Shown here: positions 42,124 to 51,635 of the stretch, one piece after another | Numbering within the stretch: the stretch's first letter is position 1 | Layout of the letters: each line of letters begins with the position of its first letter | Origin: Polaribacter sp. HaHaR_3_91 | Lineage (GTDB): Bacteria > Bacteroidota > Bacteroidia > Flavobacteriales > Flavobacteriaceae | DNA: 64,000 bases | Assembly (NCBI RefSeq): GCF_019278525.1 | Contig: NZ_CP058986.1 | Span: 3,239,001 to 3,303,000 of the forward strand | Direction of reading: 5' to 3' | Position numbers and translations under genes: made by a program | The notes under the pieces: generated by a model | What the model was told of the DNA's origin: nothing | The model's input: only the letters and a program-made list of their open reading frames with translations | Databases searched by the model: none

Positions 42124-42151
42124 AAAATGTAATCATTTACACTTTTTTATA
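42124..42151 (+). terminator. Weak terminator before secDF
   Basis: AAAATGTAA - TCAT - TTACACTTTTTT has a short 5-bp core stem (TGTAA/TTACA) with flanking A and T runs. It would separate the orphan gene from secDF. Confidence 0.4.
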
Positions 42152-42210
42152 ACCTCTTTAAAATCATGAGTACCAAACTCATAATTACAAAAAACAATCA
42201 ACAAAAATAA

Positions 42211-42241
42211 TTGTCAGATTTTACGAGAAACTATATATTTG
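42211..42241 (+). promoter_or_regulatory. secDF promoter
   Basis: TTG (42211-42213), 20-bp spacer, TATATTTG (42234-42241): an exact TTG-N20-TAnnTTTG promoter 39 bp before the secDF ATG. Confidence 0.75.
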
Positions 42242-42280
42242 CTCGTTTTTTAAAAACCTAGACAGTAAAATAATTATAAA

Positions 42281-45256
42281 ATGCAAAACAAAGGACTTAT
42301 AAAGTTATTTGCTATCCTTTTTGGAATAGTAAGTTTATACCAATTATCATTTACATTTTTAGCCACTAAGGTTGAAGATGACGCTGTAGCTTACGCTGAG
42401 AGCAAAGGTGATAATATTGATGCAAGACAAAAAGCTACTTTTGAGAGAAAGTACTTAGACAGTGTTGCAAACCAAGAGATTATTAACTTAGGTATTGCCT
42501 CTTACAGCTACAATGATGTAAAAGACAAAGAAATGAATCTTGGTCTAGATTTAAAAGGTGGTATTAACGCTATTTTACAAGTATCTGTAAAAGAAGTTTT
42601 AAAAAGCTTAGCTAACGACTCTAAAAACGTTGCTTTTAACCAAGCATTAGACGCTGCAGATGAAGCTCAAAAAAGTAGTAATGCTACTTATTTAGACTTA
42701 TTTTTTGAAGAGTTTGAAAAAGTTGCTGGAGACACTAAATTAAGTGATCCTTCTATTTTTGGAACAAAAGCTTTAAGCGAAAAAATTACTTTTAACGAAG
42801 CAAATGCTACCGTTAAAGAAACTTTACAAGAAGAAATTAACAGTTCTATTGGTACTGCTTTTGAAGTATTAAGAAGTAGAATTGACAAATTTGGTGTTAC
42901 ACAACCTAACATTCAAAGAATTGGAAATTCTGGTAGAATTCAAATTGAATTACCAGGAGCAAAAGATATTGAGCGTGTTACTCGTTTAATTACAAGTAAA
43001 GCAGAATTACAGTTTTGGGAAGTTTATACCAATGCAGAAGTTCAGAATTACTTTTTTACTGCAAATGCTAAAATTGCTGAAATCTTAAAAGACAACAGTG
43101 CTGCAGAAAAAGTAATCGATTCAACTAAAACAGACGATATTGATGATTTATTAGGTGAATCAATCGATTCTACAGATGTAAATCAAAAAAACCTTTTCAC
43201 TTATTTATTTCCTAACGTAGCACAATCTCAACAACAAATGAGTTCTTTAGTAGGACAAGCTAGAGTGTTAGATACTGCTATGGTAAATGATTTATTAAGC
43301 AGAAAAGACGTAAAAGCTTTATTGCCTAACGAATTAAAGTATGTTAAATTCTTATGGGATTACAAATCAAACAAAGGTACAGACGGAACTGAGCTAATTG
43401 GATTATATGCTATTAAAGGAAGCCGTAGTGGTAAAGCGAATATTGAGGGTGATGTTATTTTAGATGCTTCTCAAGTATTTGACCAATTAAACAAGCCAGA
43501 AGTTTCTATGACTATGAATAGTTCTGGATCTAAACAATGGGAAAAATTAACTGGTGATAATACTGGTAAATTTGTTGCTGTTGTTTTAGATGATTATGTA
43601 TATACTGCGCCATCTGTACCTGGAGCAATTGTTGGTGGTAGAACATCTATTTCTGGTGGAAGTATGACTATTACGGAAGCAGAAGATATTGCTACCGTTT
43701 TAAAAGCTGGTAAATTACCTGCAGCTGCAAGAATTATTCAAGCAGAAGTTGTTGGACCATCTTTAGGGCAAGAATCTATAGATCATAGTATTCAATCTTT
43801 TGGATTAGCTATTTTATTAGTTTTAGTTTGGATGATTTTATACTACGGTAAAGCTGGTTTATATGCAGACATCGCTTTAGCAGTAAACATCTTATTTATC
43901 TTCGGAATATTAGCTTCTTTCAACGCCGTGTTAACATTGCCTGGTATTGCAGGTATTATCTTAACCATTGGTATGTCTGTAGATGCAAACGTAATTATCT
44001 TTGAAAGGATTAAGGAAAGTTTAGGTATTAAGAAAGGATTAAAACAATCTGTAGAAGAAGGGTTCTCTATTAAAGGAGCTTTATCTGCAATTATAGATGC
44101 AAATATTACAACGCTTTTAACAGGTGTTATTTTATATGTTTTTGGTACAGGACCAATTAAAGGTTTTGCTTTAACATTAATGATTGGTATTGCAACGTCA
44201 TTATTTACAGCGGTATTTATTACTCGTTTATTAATTGACAGATCTATTGATAAAGGTGGTAAATTAACATTTAACACTTCTATATCTAAAGGATGGTTCC
44301 AAAACATAAATATAGAATTCTTAAGAAAACGTAAAATTGCGTACATCGTTTCTGGTGCTATAATTATTGCAGGTATTGTTTCTATTTTCTCTATCGGATT
44401 AAAGCAAGGTGTAGATTTTAAAGGAGGACGTTCTTACGTTGTTCGTTTCGATCAAAGCATGAATGCTACAGAAGTTGCTTCAACTTTAAAAGATGCTTTT
44501 GGTACAGCTCCAGAAGTAAAAACATACGGTTCTGATCGTCAATTAAAAATAACAACTGTTTATAAAATTGATGAAGATGGACAAGATGTAGATGACCAAG
44601 TTCAAAGTGCATTATTTACAGGTTTAAAATCTTATTTAGGAACAACTACTTATGAAGACTTTAAACCAGGTTTCGAAAAAGAAGGTTCTGGTGTAATGAG
44701 TTATATGAAGGTAGAGCCAACTATTGCAGATGATATTAAAACATCAGCATTATATGCGGTATTTGGATCATTATTAGTTGTTTTCTTATACATCTTATTA
44801 CGTTTTAGAAAGGTATCTTTCTCTATTGGGGCTGTAACTGCCGTTTTCCATGATGTTTTAATTGTATTAAGTGTATTCTCTATTACATACAGCTTTATGC
44901 CTTTTGATATGGAAATAGGTCAATCATTTATCGCGGCAATTCTAACCGTAGTTGGATACTCTCTGAATGATACTGTGGTTATTTTCGATAGAATTAGAGA
45001 ATTTACAGGAACACATCCTAATTGGAAATACAGCGAAGTTGTAGACAAAGCATTAAGCTCTACTTTAGGTAGAACTATAAATACATCTTTAACAACATTA
45101 TTAGTAATGTTAGCAATCTTCTTATTTGGAGGAGATTCTATTAAAGGATTTATGTTTGCCTTAATTATTGGTGTAGTAGTAGGTACTTATTCATCATTAT
45201 TTGTGGCAACACCAATTATGTTTGATACTTCTAAAAAAGAAGAAAAAAATAATTAA
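42281..45256 (+). CDS. secDF: Fused protein translocase subunit SecDF
   Basis: The 991-residue inner-membrane protein uses the proton gradient to complete Sec-dependent export. The SecD half has an N-terminal TM helix, LGLDLKGGIN, the P1 region with VLRSRIDKFGVTQPNIQR and DVILDASQVFDQ-type strands, and a TM block with IILTIGMSVDANVIIFERIKE. The SecF half has QGVDFKGGRSYVV and ILTVVGYSLNDTVVIFDRIRE. Fusion of secD and secF is usual in Bacteroidetes. The long insert (~275-350, Asp/Ser-rich) between P1 parts is a flavobacterial feature. It has its own promoter and terminator. Confidence 0.97.
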   Translation: MQNKGLIKLFAILFGIVSLYQLSFTFLATKVEDDAVAYAESKGDNIDARQKATFERKYLDSVANQEIINLGIASYSYNDVKDKEMNLGLDLKGGINAILQVSVKEVLKSLANDSKNVAFNQALDAADEAQKSSNATYLDLFFEEFEKVAGDTKLSDPSIFGTKALSEKITFNEANATVKETLQEEINSSIGTAFEVLRSRIDKFGVTQPNIQRIGNSGRIQIELPGAKDIERVTRLITSKAELQFWEVYTNAEVQNYFFTANAKIAEILKDNSAAEKVIDSTKTDDIDDLLGESIDSTDVNQKNLFTYLFPNVAQSQQQMSSLVGQARVLDTAMVNDLLSRKDVKALLPNELKYVKFLWDYKSNKGTDGTELIGLYAIKGSRSGKANIEGDVILDASQVFDQLNKPEVSMTMNSSGSKQWEKLTGDNTGKFVAVVLDDYVYTAPSVPGAIVGGRTSISGGSMTITEAEDIATVLKAGKLPAAARIIQAEVVGPSLGQESIDHSIQSFGLAILLVLVWMILYYGKAGLYADIALAVNILFIFGILASFNAVLTLPGIAGIILTIGMSVDANVIIFERIKESLGIKKGLKQSVEEGFSIKGALSAIIDANITTLLTGVILYVFGTGPIKGFALTLMIGIATSLFTAVFITRLLIDRSIDKGGKLTFNTSISKGWFQNINIEFLRKRKIAYIVSGAIIIAGIVSIFSIGLKQGVDFKGGRSYVVRFDQSMNATEVASTLKDAFGTAPEVKTYGSDRQLKITTVYKIDEDGQDVDDQVQSALFTGLKSYLGTTTYEDFKPGFEKEGSGVMSYMKVEPTIADDIKTSALYAVFGSLLVVFLYILLRFRKVSFSIGAVTAVFHDVLIVLSVFSITYSFMPFDMEIGQSFIAAILTVVGYSLNDTVVIFDRIREFTGTHPNWKYSEVVDKALSSTLGRTINTSLTTLLVMLAIFLFGGDSIKGFMFALIIGVVVGTYSSLFVATPIMFDTSKKEEKNN

Positions 45257-45277
45257 ATTTATTTATAGATATATTAA

Positions 45278-45317
45278 AACCGTTTTTAATTTGTGAATCA
45301 GATTAAAAACGGTTTTT
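45278..45317 (+). terminator. secDF terminator
   Basis: AAAACCGTTTTTAAT - loop - ATTAAAAACGGTTTTTT is a 14-15 bp stem with T-run. It overlaps the first codons of the longest frame of the next gene, which argues for that gene's later start. Confidence 0.88.
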
Positions 45318-45352
45318 TCATTCAACAAATAGCTATTAAAAACAACAATCTA

Positions 45353-46471
45353 ATGAGTATTATAAAACTTCAAGATCTATATTTTAAACCTTTTATTACT
45401 AAGGAAGAAATTGCAGTAATCGTAAAGCAATTAGCAGTACAAGTAAAAGAAGACTTACCTAAAGGAGAAGTTCCTATTTTTGTAGGAATTTTAAATGGAT
45501 GCTTTTTATTTGCAGCAGACTTTGTTAGAGAATTTAATGGAGATTGTGAGGTTTCTTTTGTAAAATTAGCTTCTTATAGCGGTACTACTTCTACAGAAAA
45601 CGTAAAACAATTAGTAGGTATTAATGAAGATTTAACAGGAAGAACTGTAATTATATTAGAAGATATTATAGATACAGGGAACACTCTTCAAGAAATTTAT
45701 AATATCTTTAGAGATAAAAATTTAAAACAATTAAAAGTTGCAACGTTATTTTTTAAACCAGACGTATTTAGAAAAGAACTACCAATCGATTATATCGGAA
45801 AAGGAATTGAAGATAAATTTATTGTTGGTTACGGATTAGATTATAATGGTTTGGGAAGAAACTACCCCGCAATTTATCAATTATCAACACAACCTAAAAT
45901 GAAAAACATCGTATTATTTGGCCCTCCAGGTGCAGGGAAAGGAACACAAGCAGATTTTTTAAAGGACATGTACAACTTGGTGCATATCTCTACAGGAGAT
46001 GTATTCCGTTTTAACATTAAAAATAAAACTGAATTAGGTTTGTTAGCTAAAAAATATATGGATGAAGGAGATTTAGTTCCGGATGAAGTAACTATAAATA
46101 TGCTAAAAGCAGAAGTTGAAAAAAAAGCTGATGCTAATGGCTTTATTTTTGATGGTTTCCCTAGAACAGAATCTCAAGCAGAAGCATTAGATGCTTTTTT
46201 AGCTGAAAAAGGTGAACAAATAAACGGAATGGTAGCTTTAGAAGTTCCTGAAGATGCTTTAGTAACTCGTTTATTAGAAAGAGGAAAAACAAGCGGAAGA
46301 ACAGATGATACTGACGAAAGTAAAATTAGAAACCGTTTTAATGAATACAATACCAAAACCGCTGTTTTAAAAGATTATTTTGAGGCTCAAAATAAATACT
46401 ATGGCGTTAATGGTTTGGGTTCTATTGAAGAAATTACACAAAGAATTGCAAAAGTATTTGATACTTTATAA
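45353..46471 (+). CDS. hpt-adk: Fusion of hypoxanthine phosphoribosyltransferase and adenylate kinase
   Basis: The single 372-residue frame starts at the Met of MSIIKLQDLYF. The in-frame ATG at 45293 lies inside the secDF terminator and adds 20 residues of unlikely sequence. Residues 1-~180 are HPRT, with the PRPP loop VIILEDIIDTGNT and SYSGTTST. Adenylate kinase begins at residue 183 (MKNIVLFGPPGAGKGTQ, Walker A), with GFPRTESQAEAL and the short LID form lacking zinc cysteines. HPRT converts hypoxanthine or guanine to IMP or GMP, and adenylate kinase balances AMP, ADP and ATP; both act in purine salvage and energy charge. The junction STQPK-MKN keeps the adk start Met (45899), so separate internal initiation is conceivable. 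Confidence 0.93.
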   Translation: MSIIKLQDLYFKPFITKEEIAVIVKQLAVQVKEDLPKGEVPIFVGILNGCFLFAADFVREFNGDCEVSFVKLASYSGTTSTENVKQLVGINEDLTGRTVIILEDIIDTGNTLQEIYNIFRDKNLKQLKVATLFFKPDVFRKELPIDYIGKGIEDKFIVGYGLDYNGLGRNYPAIYQLSTQPKMKNIVLFGPPGAGKGTQADFLKDMYNLVHISTGDVFRFNIKNKTELGLLAKKYMDEGDLVPDEVTINMLKAEVEKKADANGFIFDGFPRTESQAEALDAFLAEKGEQINGMVALEVPEDALVTRLLERGKTSGRTDDTDESKIRNRFNEYNTKTAVLKDYFEAQNKYYGVNGLGSIEEITQRIAKVFDTL

Positions 46472-46473
46472 AA

Positions 46474-46562
46474 TGTGTAACTGTGTAATTGTTTAACTGT
46501 GTAACCTTTAAACGTATATTACATAGGGCAATTAAACACTTAAACATTTACACGATTAAACA
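46474..46562. repeat. TGTGTAATTG-type intergenic inverted repeat, copy 2
   Basis: The hpt::adk-obgE gap is made of TGTGTAACTGTGTAATTG, TTTAACTGTGTAACC, then CAATTAAACACTTAAAC and TTTACACGATTAAACA: the same units as the trpF-trpB gap (17390-17465), arranged as an imperfect hairpin. Confidence 0.65.
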
Positions 46563-46568
46563 AGAATT

Positions 46569-47558
46569 ATGACTGAAGGAAATTTTGTCGATTACATAAA
46601 AATATACGCTTCTTCTGGTAAAGGCGGACAAGGTTCTATGCACTTACATAGAGAAAAGTATATTACCAAAGGTGGACCTGACGGTGGAGATGGTGGACGT
46701 GGAGGACACATTATTTTACGTGGTGATAAAAATATGTGGACGTTGTTTCATCTAAAATTTAAACGTCATTTTAGAGCCGAAAGTGGTGGCGGCGGAAGTG
46801 CTAGTAGAAGTTCTGGTGCAGATGCAGATGATATTTATATTGATGTGCCTTTGGGTACCATTATTAAAGATGCTGATACTGACGAAGTAATTATAGAAAT
46901 TACAGAACATCAAAAAGAAGTAGTTTTATTACGTGGAGGAAAAGGAGGTTTAGGAAACTGGAACTTTAAATCTTCTACAAATCAAACACCAAGATACGCA
47001 CAACCAGGAATGGATGGTTTTGATGGTTGGTTTAGAATGGAATTAAAACTATTGGCAGATGTTGGTTTGGTTGGTTTCCCTAATGCAGGAAAATCTACTT
47101 TATTATCTGTATTAACCTCTGCAAAACCAAAAATTGCAGATTATGCTTTTACTACTTTAAAACCAAATTTAGGAATTGTAGAACATAGAAATCATCAAAC
47201 ATTTGTAATTGCAGATATTCCTGGAATTATAGAAGGTGCTGCTGAAGGAAAAGGATTAGGACATCGTTTTTTACGTCATATAGAACGTAATTCGGCGCTG
47301 TTATTCTTAGTTCCTGCAGATAGTGATGATATTAACAAAGAATATGAAATTCTTTTAAATGAGCTTAAAAAACACAATCCAGAATTGTTAGACAAAGATC
47401 GTTTATTAGCTATTTCTAAAACAGATATGTTAGATGAAGAGCTAGAAGCAGAAATAAAAGCAGATTTACCAAAAGGTGTAGAAGCTATATTTATTTCTTC
47501 CGTTGCTCAAAAAGGCTTGCAAGAATTGAAAGACAAACTTTGGAAAATGTTGAATTAG
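46569..47558 (+). CDS. obgE: Obg family GTPase (CgtA)
   Basis: The 329-residue protein has the glycine-rich Obg fold ([34 protein letters not shown]; residues 1-157). The G domain follows, with G1 [12 protein letters not shown], switch ...[12 protein letters not shown]3 [20 protein letters not shown] and ISKTDM (G4). It acts in 50S ribosome maturation and the stringent response. It lacks the long C-terminal extension of some Obg proteins. It follows hpt::adk across a repeat-filled gap and has its own terminator. Confidence 0.97.
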   Translation: MTEGNFVDYIKIYASSGKGGQGSMHLHREKYITKGGPDGGDGGRGGHIILRGDKNMWTLFHLKFKRHFRAESGGGGSASRSSGADADDIYIDVPLGTIIKDADTDEVIIEITEHQKEVVLLRGGKGGLGNWNFKSSTNQTPRYAQPGMDGFDGWFRMELKLLADVGLVGFPNAGKSTLLSVLTSAKPKIADYAFTTLKPNLGIVEHRNHQTFVIADIPGIIEGAAEGKGLGHRFLRHIERNSALLFLVPADSDDINKEYEILLNELKKHNPELLDKDRLLAISKTDMLDEELEAEIKADLPKGVEAIFISSVAQKGLQELKDKLWKMLN

Positions 47559-47617
47559 AGGTTTACTATTTAAAAAAAAGATTCTAAATGTATAATATAT
47601 TAAAGGTTATCATTAAT

Positions 47618-47646
47618 GCGAAAGCAATAATGATAACCTTTTTTTA
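47618..47646 (+). terminator. obgE terminator
   Basis: AAAGGTTATCATTA - TGCGAAAGCA-type loop - TAATGATAACCTTTTTTT: a 12-14 bp stem and T-run about 60 bp past the stop. Confidence 0.85.
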
Positions 47647-47696
47647 TATCATAAAACTATAAAATAGCATGGTTTAATTGTTACTTCTAAAAAACA

Positions 47697-47733
47697 AAAT
47701 GAACCTTTTTAATCAAAAAAAGGTTCATTTCTA
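47697..47733 (-). terminator. Terminator of the sigma-FecR-SusCD locus
   Basis: AAATGAACCTTTTT - AATC - AAAAAAAGGTTCATTT: a 13-bp stem, read on the minus strand after the DUF4302 gene. Confidence 0.8.
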
Positions 47734-47763
47734 GATAATAATTAAAATTGGGGAACAAAATTA

Positions 47764-49137
47764 TTAAAAGTCATACCACTGAGCAAGCATAGTAGTATCA
47801 TCAACAGGAATTAAACCTAAGGTGTTTTGATTTGCATTAAAATCTACCATTTTTTGTACATAGAAACCACTATCTCTAAATAAAAAATCTAATAGCGGCA
47901 ATATACCTGCTCTTCTAGTTGTATTAACTGGTATCGTTTCTGTTAATTTATAAATTTTATTACCAGTAGCATCTTCTGTAACTGTATATGTAAATTTAAA
48001 ATTTAAACTAAATGAACGCCCACTAGATAAATATCTTACTTGAACAAAAGAATTATCACTAGTATCTAAATTATATAAGTATACTCTTGTAACCGTTCTA
48101 CCACTTTGAGTAGCCGTAAAATGTGCTTCCCATTCTTTATAAAAGTTTATAAAATTTTCACTAGATAAATCCGAGTTAGGTAAGTTAGTTCTATATAACC
48201 TCATGTTATTATTTCCTCTTGATTCATTTCCAAAATCATAAAATGGCAATAAAAAACTTAATTCATCAGCATAATTTAAAGTCATTTTAACTCCATCAAC
48301 CTCAGCAACAAACTCGTCATTATCTACACTATAAATAAACTCATCTAAAGTTACATTATCTATTTCTATTGCTGGACTAACAACAAAGCCGGTAGGTGTA
48401 GGCGCAAGACCAAAGCTTAGGTCTGTTTGTGCAACGTCTTTACTGATTGCTGTAACCGTAGCATATCTTCTAGCCTCATTAAAAGAAAAGCTATATAAAG
48501 TAGTATTACCTCCACTTTCTAAAGTTAAATTTCTAAAAACAGATTTTAATGGGTCTATTGGAATATTTGTTTCTAACATTGACCTATTTTGAGTTGTTAA
48601 ACTAGTCCAATCTTCTTTAGATGCTTTAGAGAAACTAATAATGATATCTCGATCTCTGTTCGATTTAAAAAAAATCTCTTCTCCCACTGTTTTAAAGTAT
48701 AAAAACTCAAAACTACCTTTATAACCCTGCCCTCTAAGATCATCATCAGGGTAATTATTGGAGTCAGATAGCTCATGAATTACATTTTTTGATGTAAACG
48801 TAAGCTTAATGGTAGAACCCAATGTAATATCATACAAACTCGTAACAGTAACGTCTGGGGTTCCAAAATCAGAATCCATAATTACTTCGGAATCACTAAT
48901 AAAGTCGAAAAGAAAAGTAAAACCTCCTAGTTCTGAATCATCAGTAAAATAAGTTGTTTTCCATCCATTTTCTGAGTCTTGTAAAGCTGTTTTTAATTCT
49001 GAAATACTCTTTTCTATTCTAACTGTTGGTACATCATCAAACAACAGTTCTGGGTCGCTATTATCTTGACAGCTGTTAAACACTACAAGACAAAAAGCTA
49101 AAATTAATTGATATCTATTTATTTTAAAAATTTTCAT
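47764..49137 (-). CDS. DUF4302-family lipoprotein
   Basis: The 457-residue lipoprotein has a signal peptide MKIFKINRYQLILAFCLVVFNS and lipobox Cys23. The opening LKTALQDSENGWKTTYFTDD, with GGFTFLFDF and later KASKEDWTSL, is what I know as DUF4302. That family regularly accompanies SusCD pairs carrying a zinc metallohydrolase lipoprotein. It is probably a surface component of the uptake complex. It is the last gene of the minus-strand locus, 10 bp after the zinc lipoprotein gene, and ends at a strong terminator. Confidence 0.75.
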   Translation of the reverse strand: MKIFKINRYQLILAFCLVVFNSCQDNSDPELLFDDVPTVRIEKSISELKTALQDSENGWKTTYFTDDSELGGFTFLFDFISDSEVIMDSDFGTPDVTVTSLYDITLGSTIKLTFTSKNVIHELSDSNNYPDDDLRGQGYKGSFEFLYFKTVGEEIFFKSNRDRDIIISFSKASKEDWTSLTTQNRSMLETNIPIDPLKSVFRNLTLESGGNTTLYSFSFNEARRYATVTAISKDVAQTDLSFGLAPTPTGFVVSPAIEIDNVTLDEFIYSVDNDEFVAEVDGVKMTLNYADELSFLLPFYDFGNESRGNNNMRLYRTNLPNSDLSSENFINFYKEWEAHFTATQSGRTVTRVYLYNLDTSDNSFVQVRYLSSGRSFSLNFKFTYTVTEDATGNKIYKLTETIPVNTTRRAGILPLLDFLFRDSGFYVQKMVDFNANQNTLGLIPVDDTTMLAQWYDF

Positions 49138-49147
49138 ATTCTTAGTA

Positions 49148-50128
49148 TTATTTAATTGCTTCTAAAATATTATCTGTAGCTAATTGTTGTAATTCATATA
49201 AATCTATATTAAAAGATTTCTTAAAATATTCTGCTACAATTGCTTCTTTTGCTTTTATCAGTGCTACAGCATTTTCTGCTTGTGGCGTTGCTGTAATAGT
49301 AGCACCTTGAGTAGCTGCATCTATTTCTGCTTGCGTAGCTCCAGAACCTAGATTAGATAAAGCATTAGAAACAGCATTACTTATTATCTTAGCCTTAATA
49401 TTATCTAAAATTTCCTGGTAATCTTCTGCATTGTTGGTAAGAATAGTTTCTACCATTTCTGCAAAATCTTCATTTTCATTAAGCCTCGCATAATCCGTTA
49501 TATAACCAAGGCTATTGGCAATATCAAATCGCTCTTCTTCATCTGCAGGATTAAACCATTGTGCCGTATAACCACTAGGTGTTATTTGTTTAAAGGCTTC
49601 TTCATCATAACGAACTTGTTGATTTAAAATGTGTGTATATTCATGCTGAATTGTTTGAATAAACCTTGTTACTTGGCTTTTATTCTTTACATCTACTAAA
49701 TCCGTTTCAAATAACACAATGTTCTTTCCACCTTCTGCAAAACCTAATGTTCTTGTTCCGCTTGGGTTTAAATTTGTACCACCAACCAACACCATTTCTC
49801 TTGGTGCTATTATTTTTACAAAATCTTCTCCTCCTAACTCCGAGTAAGTATCAATCCAAACTTTTTTAACAACTTGCATAATAGGCACTACTTTATCTAA
49901 AGTTGGTGGAAATAAATATCTATCTAAATCTACACTCCCTTCGTCCCATAAATAATTTACATCAATATTATATGGATAGGTAATGTTTTCTCTTAACCAC
50001 AGATCTGTAGTATTTAAACTTGGCGTTTCTGTATTTAAGTTACTGTCTGTTAATTTATCATCATCTTTAGTACAGGCAGAAATAATTCCGAAAATTATAA
50101 CTGCTACATATATATATATCTTTTTCAT
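49148..50128 (-). CDS. Substrate-import-associated zinc metallohydrolase lipoprotein
   Basis: The 326-residue lipoprotein (MKKIYIYVAVIIFGIISAC, Cys19) contains the zincin motif HEYTH (His162, Glu163, His166). A downstream acidic segment NENEDFAEMVETILTN probably provides the third zinc ligand. This matches the SusCD-linked putative metallopeptidase group. It may trim a peptide or ester substrate at the cell surface before import. It lies 2 bp after susD. The first codons contain an (AT)6 run (about 50107-50119) that could slip during replication. Confidence 0.82.
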   Translation of the reverse strand: MKKIYIYVAVIIFGIISACTKDDDKLTDSNLNTETPSLNTTDLWLRENITYPYNIDVNYLWDEGSVDLDRYLFPPTLDKVVPIMQVVKKVWIDTYSELGGEDFVKIIAPREMVLVGGTNLNPSGTRTLGFAEGGKNIVLFETDLVDVKNKSQVTRFIQTIQHEYTHILNQQVRYDEEAFKQITPSGYTAQWFNPADEEERFDIANSLGYITDYARLNENEDFAEMVETILTNNAEDYQEILDNIKAKIISNAVSNALSNLGSGATQAEIDAATQGATITATPQAENAVALIKAKEAIVAEYFKKSFNIDLYELQQLATDNILEAIK

Positions 50129-50130
50129 AA

Positions 50131-51624
50131 TTATCTAGGATTAGGTGTTAGCCCAAAGTTTATTGCAGATTCTGGGACTTGTAATTGTTTTCTTAAATCT
50201 TCTTTAGTTAATTCTACATCGATATCATCTTTTCTATAATATCTTTTAATAGCAATGTTAAATCTTCTTACATCAAACCATCTTACCCCTTCGTGATAAA
50301 ATTCTTTTTGTCTGAATTTTAAAATAGCATTGATAAAAGAGGTTTGTTTATCATCTTTAAAACCGTAAAAAGGCGTTAATTCATCTGGAGTTACAGGAAA
50401 TAAGTTAACAACCATTTCTTCAGTTAAAATATCTGTACTGCTATTATATCCTTCTGTTTTCTTTGATAAAAAATCATTTAAATCTTTTAAACAGTTTGCA
50501 TAATCTTCTTTCATAGCATATGCTTCTGCCCTATTTAAAAGCGCTTCATCATTACCAAATAACACCAAACTAGTATATCCTCTACCGGTTCCTGCAGATT
50601 GATTTGTTACCTTAAAATACTCATCAAACTTAGGGTTGTTAAAACCTTCACTAGAACCAAAAATATCATAAGCCCAACCTTTACCAAAAGGATTGTCTGC
50701 CTGAAAAATTGCATCAGAATTAATATTTGATAAACCATAGTTCGTTCTCCAAAAATTTCTACCCCACCAAGATGATGTAGAACTAATAAGAATGTTGGAA
50801 TCTTCTAAAGAGCTACTGTATTGAAGCGCTCTTTGCGCATACGATAATTCTTGATACGCTAGCAAATCTCTTATCTGTGCTTGCGGATTGGTGATAATTT
50901 TATTGGTGTAAGAAATTACCTCATCCCATTCTCCTTTATATTGATAAAACCTAGCAGCAAAAGCATTTGCCGCTGCTTTAGAAAAATGGAATTTGGCGTT
51001 TTTTTCTCTGTCTTGTATTAAATCGATACCTTCTAATAGGTCTTTTTCTATAAAATCATACACTTCTGCAACCGTATTTCTAGTATAACTTTGTATTAAA
51101 GTTGTTTCTGGTGTAATTACATAAGGCACCCCTAAATCTGATGCTGAAGTAGTAGGATTATAATGTTTACCCCAAAAATTAACTAACATAAAATGAGCAT
51201 ATGCTCTTGCTATTAATGCTTCTCCTTTTTGTGCATCTAAATTAAATTGACCTTCTAATTCTTCTATAGAAACCAACGCTTGATTAGCTTGTGCAATTGC
51301 TCCATAAGAATTAGACCAAAAAAATGTAGGTGAATCTTGATCTTCTGCTAAACTGGTATCCCAAGTAAACATTTGCTCACCTATTAAAACATTTATGTAA
51401 CTTCTAATATTAGATCTAGAGGTAGCATTATCTGACATTATTTCTGCCATTAACTGATAGTTTCCTATTGAATACGCCCCAGTAACTAATGCACTTATTT
51501 TTTCTGGAGAATCTATTTCTGCTCTATTATCTGGTAATTCAGATAAATAATCATCACAACTAATTAATAAGAATAAAGATATAATTGTGGTTATTTTTAA
51601 AATATTTTTCTGTATTTTTTTCAT
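50131..51624 (-). CDS. SusD/RagB family nutrient-binding lipoprotein
   Basis: The 497-residue surface lipoprotein (NILKITTIISLFLLISC) has the SusD pattern. This is an N-terminal LSELPDNRAE-type segment, EALIARAYAHFMLVNFWG (the conserved TPR-like helix with YFxLVxxFG), AAANAFAARFYQYKGEWDEV, and the C-terminal FRQKEFYHEGVRWFDVRRFN block typical of RagB/SusD. It caps the SusC channel and binds substrate. It is placed 11 bp after susC. The substrate class cannot be derived, but absence of glycoside hydrolases and presence of a metallopeptidase-like gene favour a peptide-type ligand over a glycan. Confidence 0.93.
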   Translation of the reverse strand: MKKIQKNILKITTIISLFLLISCDDYLSELPDNRAEIDSPEKISALVTGAYSIGNYQLMAEIMSDNATSRSNIRSYINVLIGEQMFTWDTSLAEDQDSPTFFWSNSYGAIAQANQALVSIEELEGQFNLDAQKGEALIARAYAHFMLVNFWGKHYNPTTSASDLGVPYVITPETTLIQSYTRNTVAEVYDFIEKDLLEGIDLIQDREKNAKFHFSKAAANAFAARFYQYKGEWDEVISYTNKIITNPQAQIRDLLAYQELSYAQRALQYSSSLEDSNILISSTSSWWGRNFWRTNYGLSNINSDAIFQADNPFGKGWAYDIFGSSEGFNNPKFDEYFKVTNQSAGTGRGYTSLVLFGNDEALLNRAEAYAMKEDYANCLKDLNDFLSKKTEGYNSSTDILTEEMVVNLFPVTPDELTPFYGFKDDKQTSFINAILKFRQKEFYHEGVRWFDVRRFNIAIKRYYRKDDIDVELTKEDLRKQLQVPESAINFGLTPNPR

Positions 51625-51635
51625 TGTAATATATT

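Noticed and set aside
45293..45352. Longer N-terminus for hpt::adk from the ATG at 45293
   Set aside because: It lies in the secDF terminator hairpin, and the added 20 residues do not resemble HPRT N-termini.
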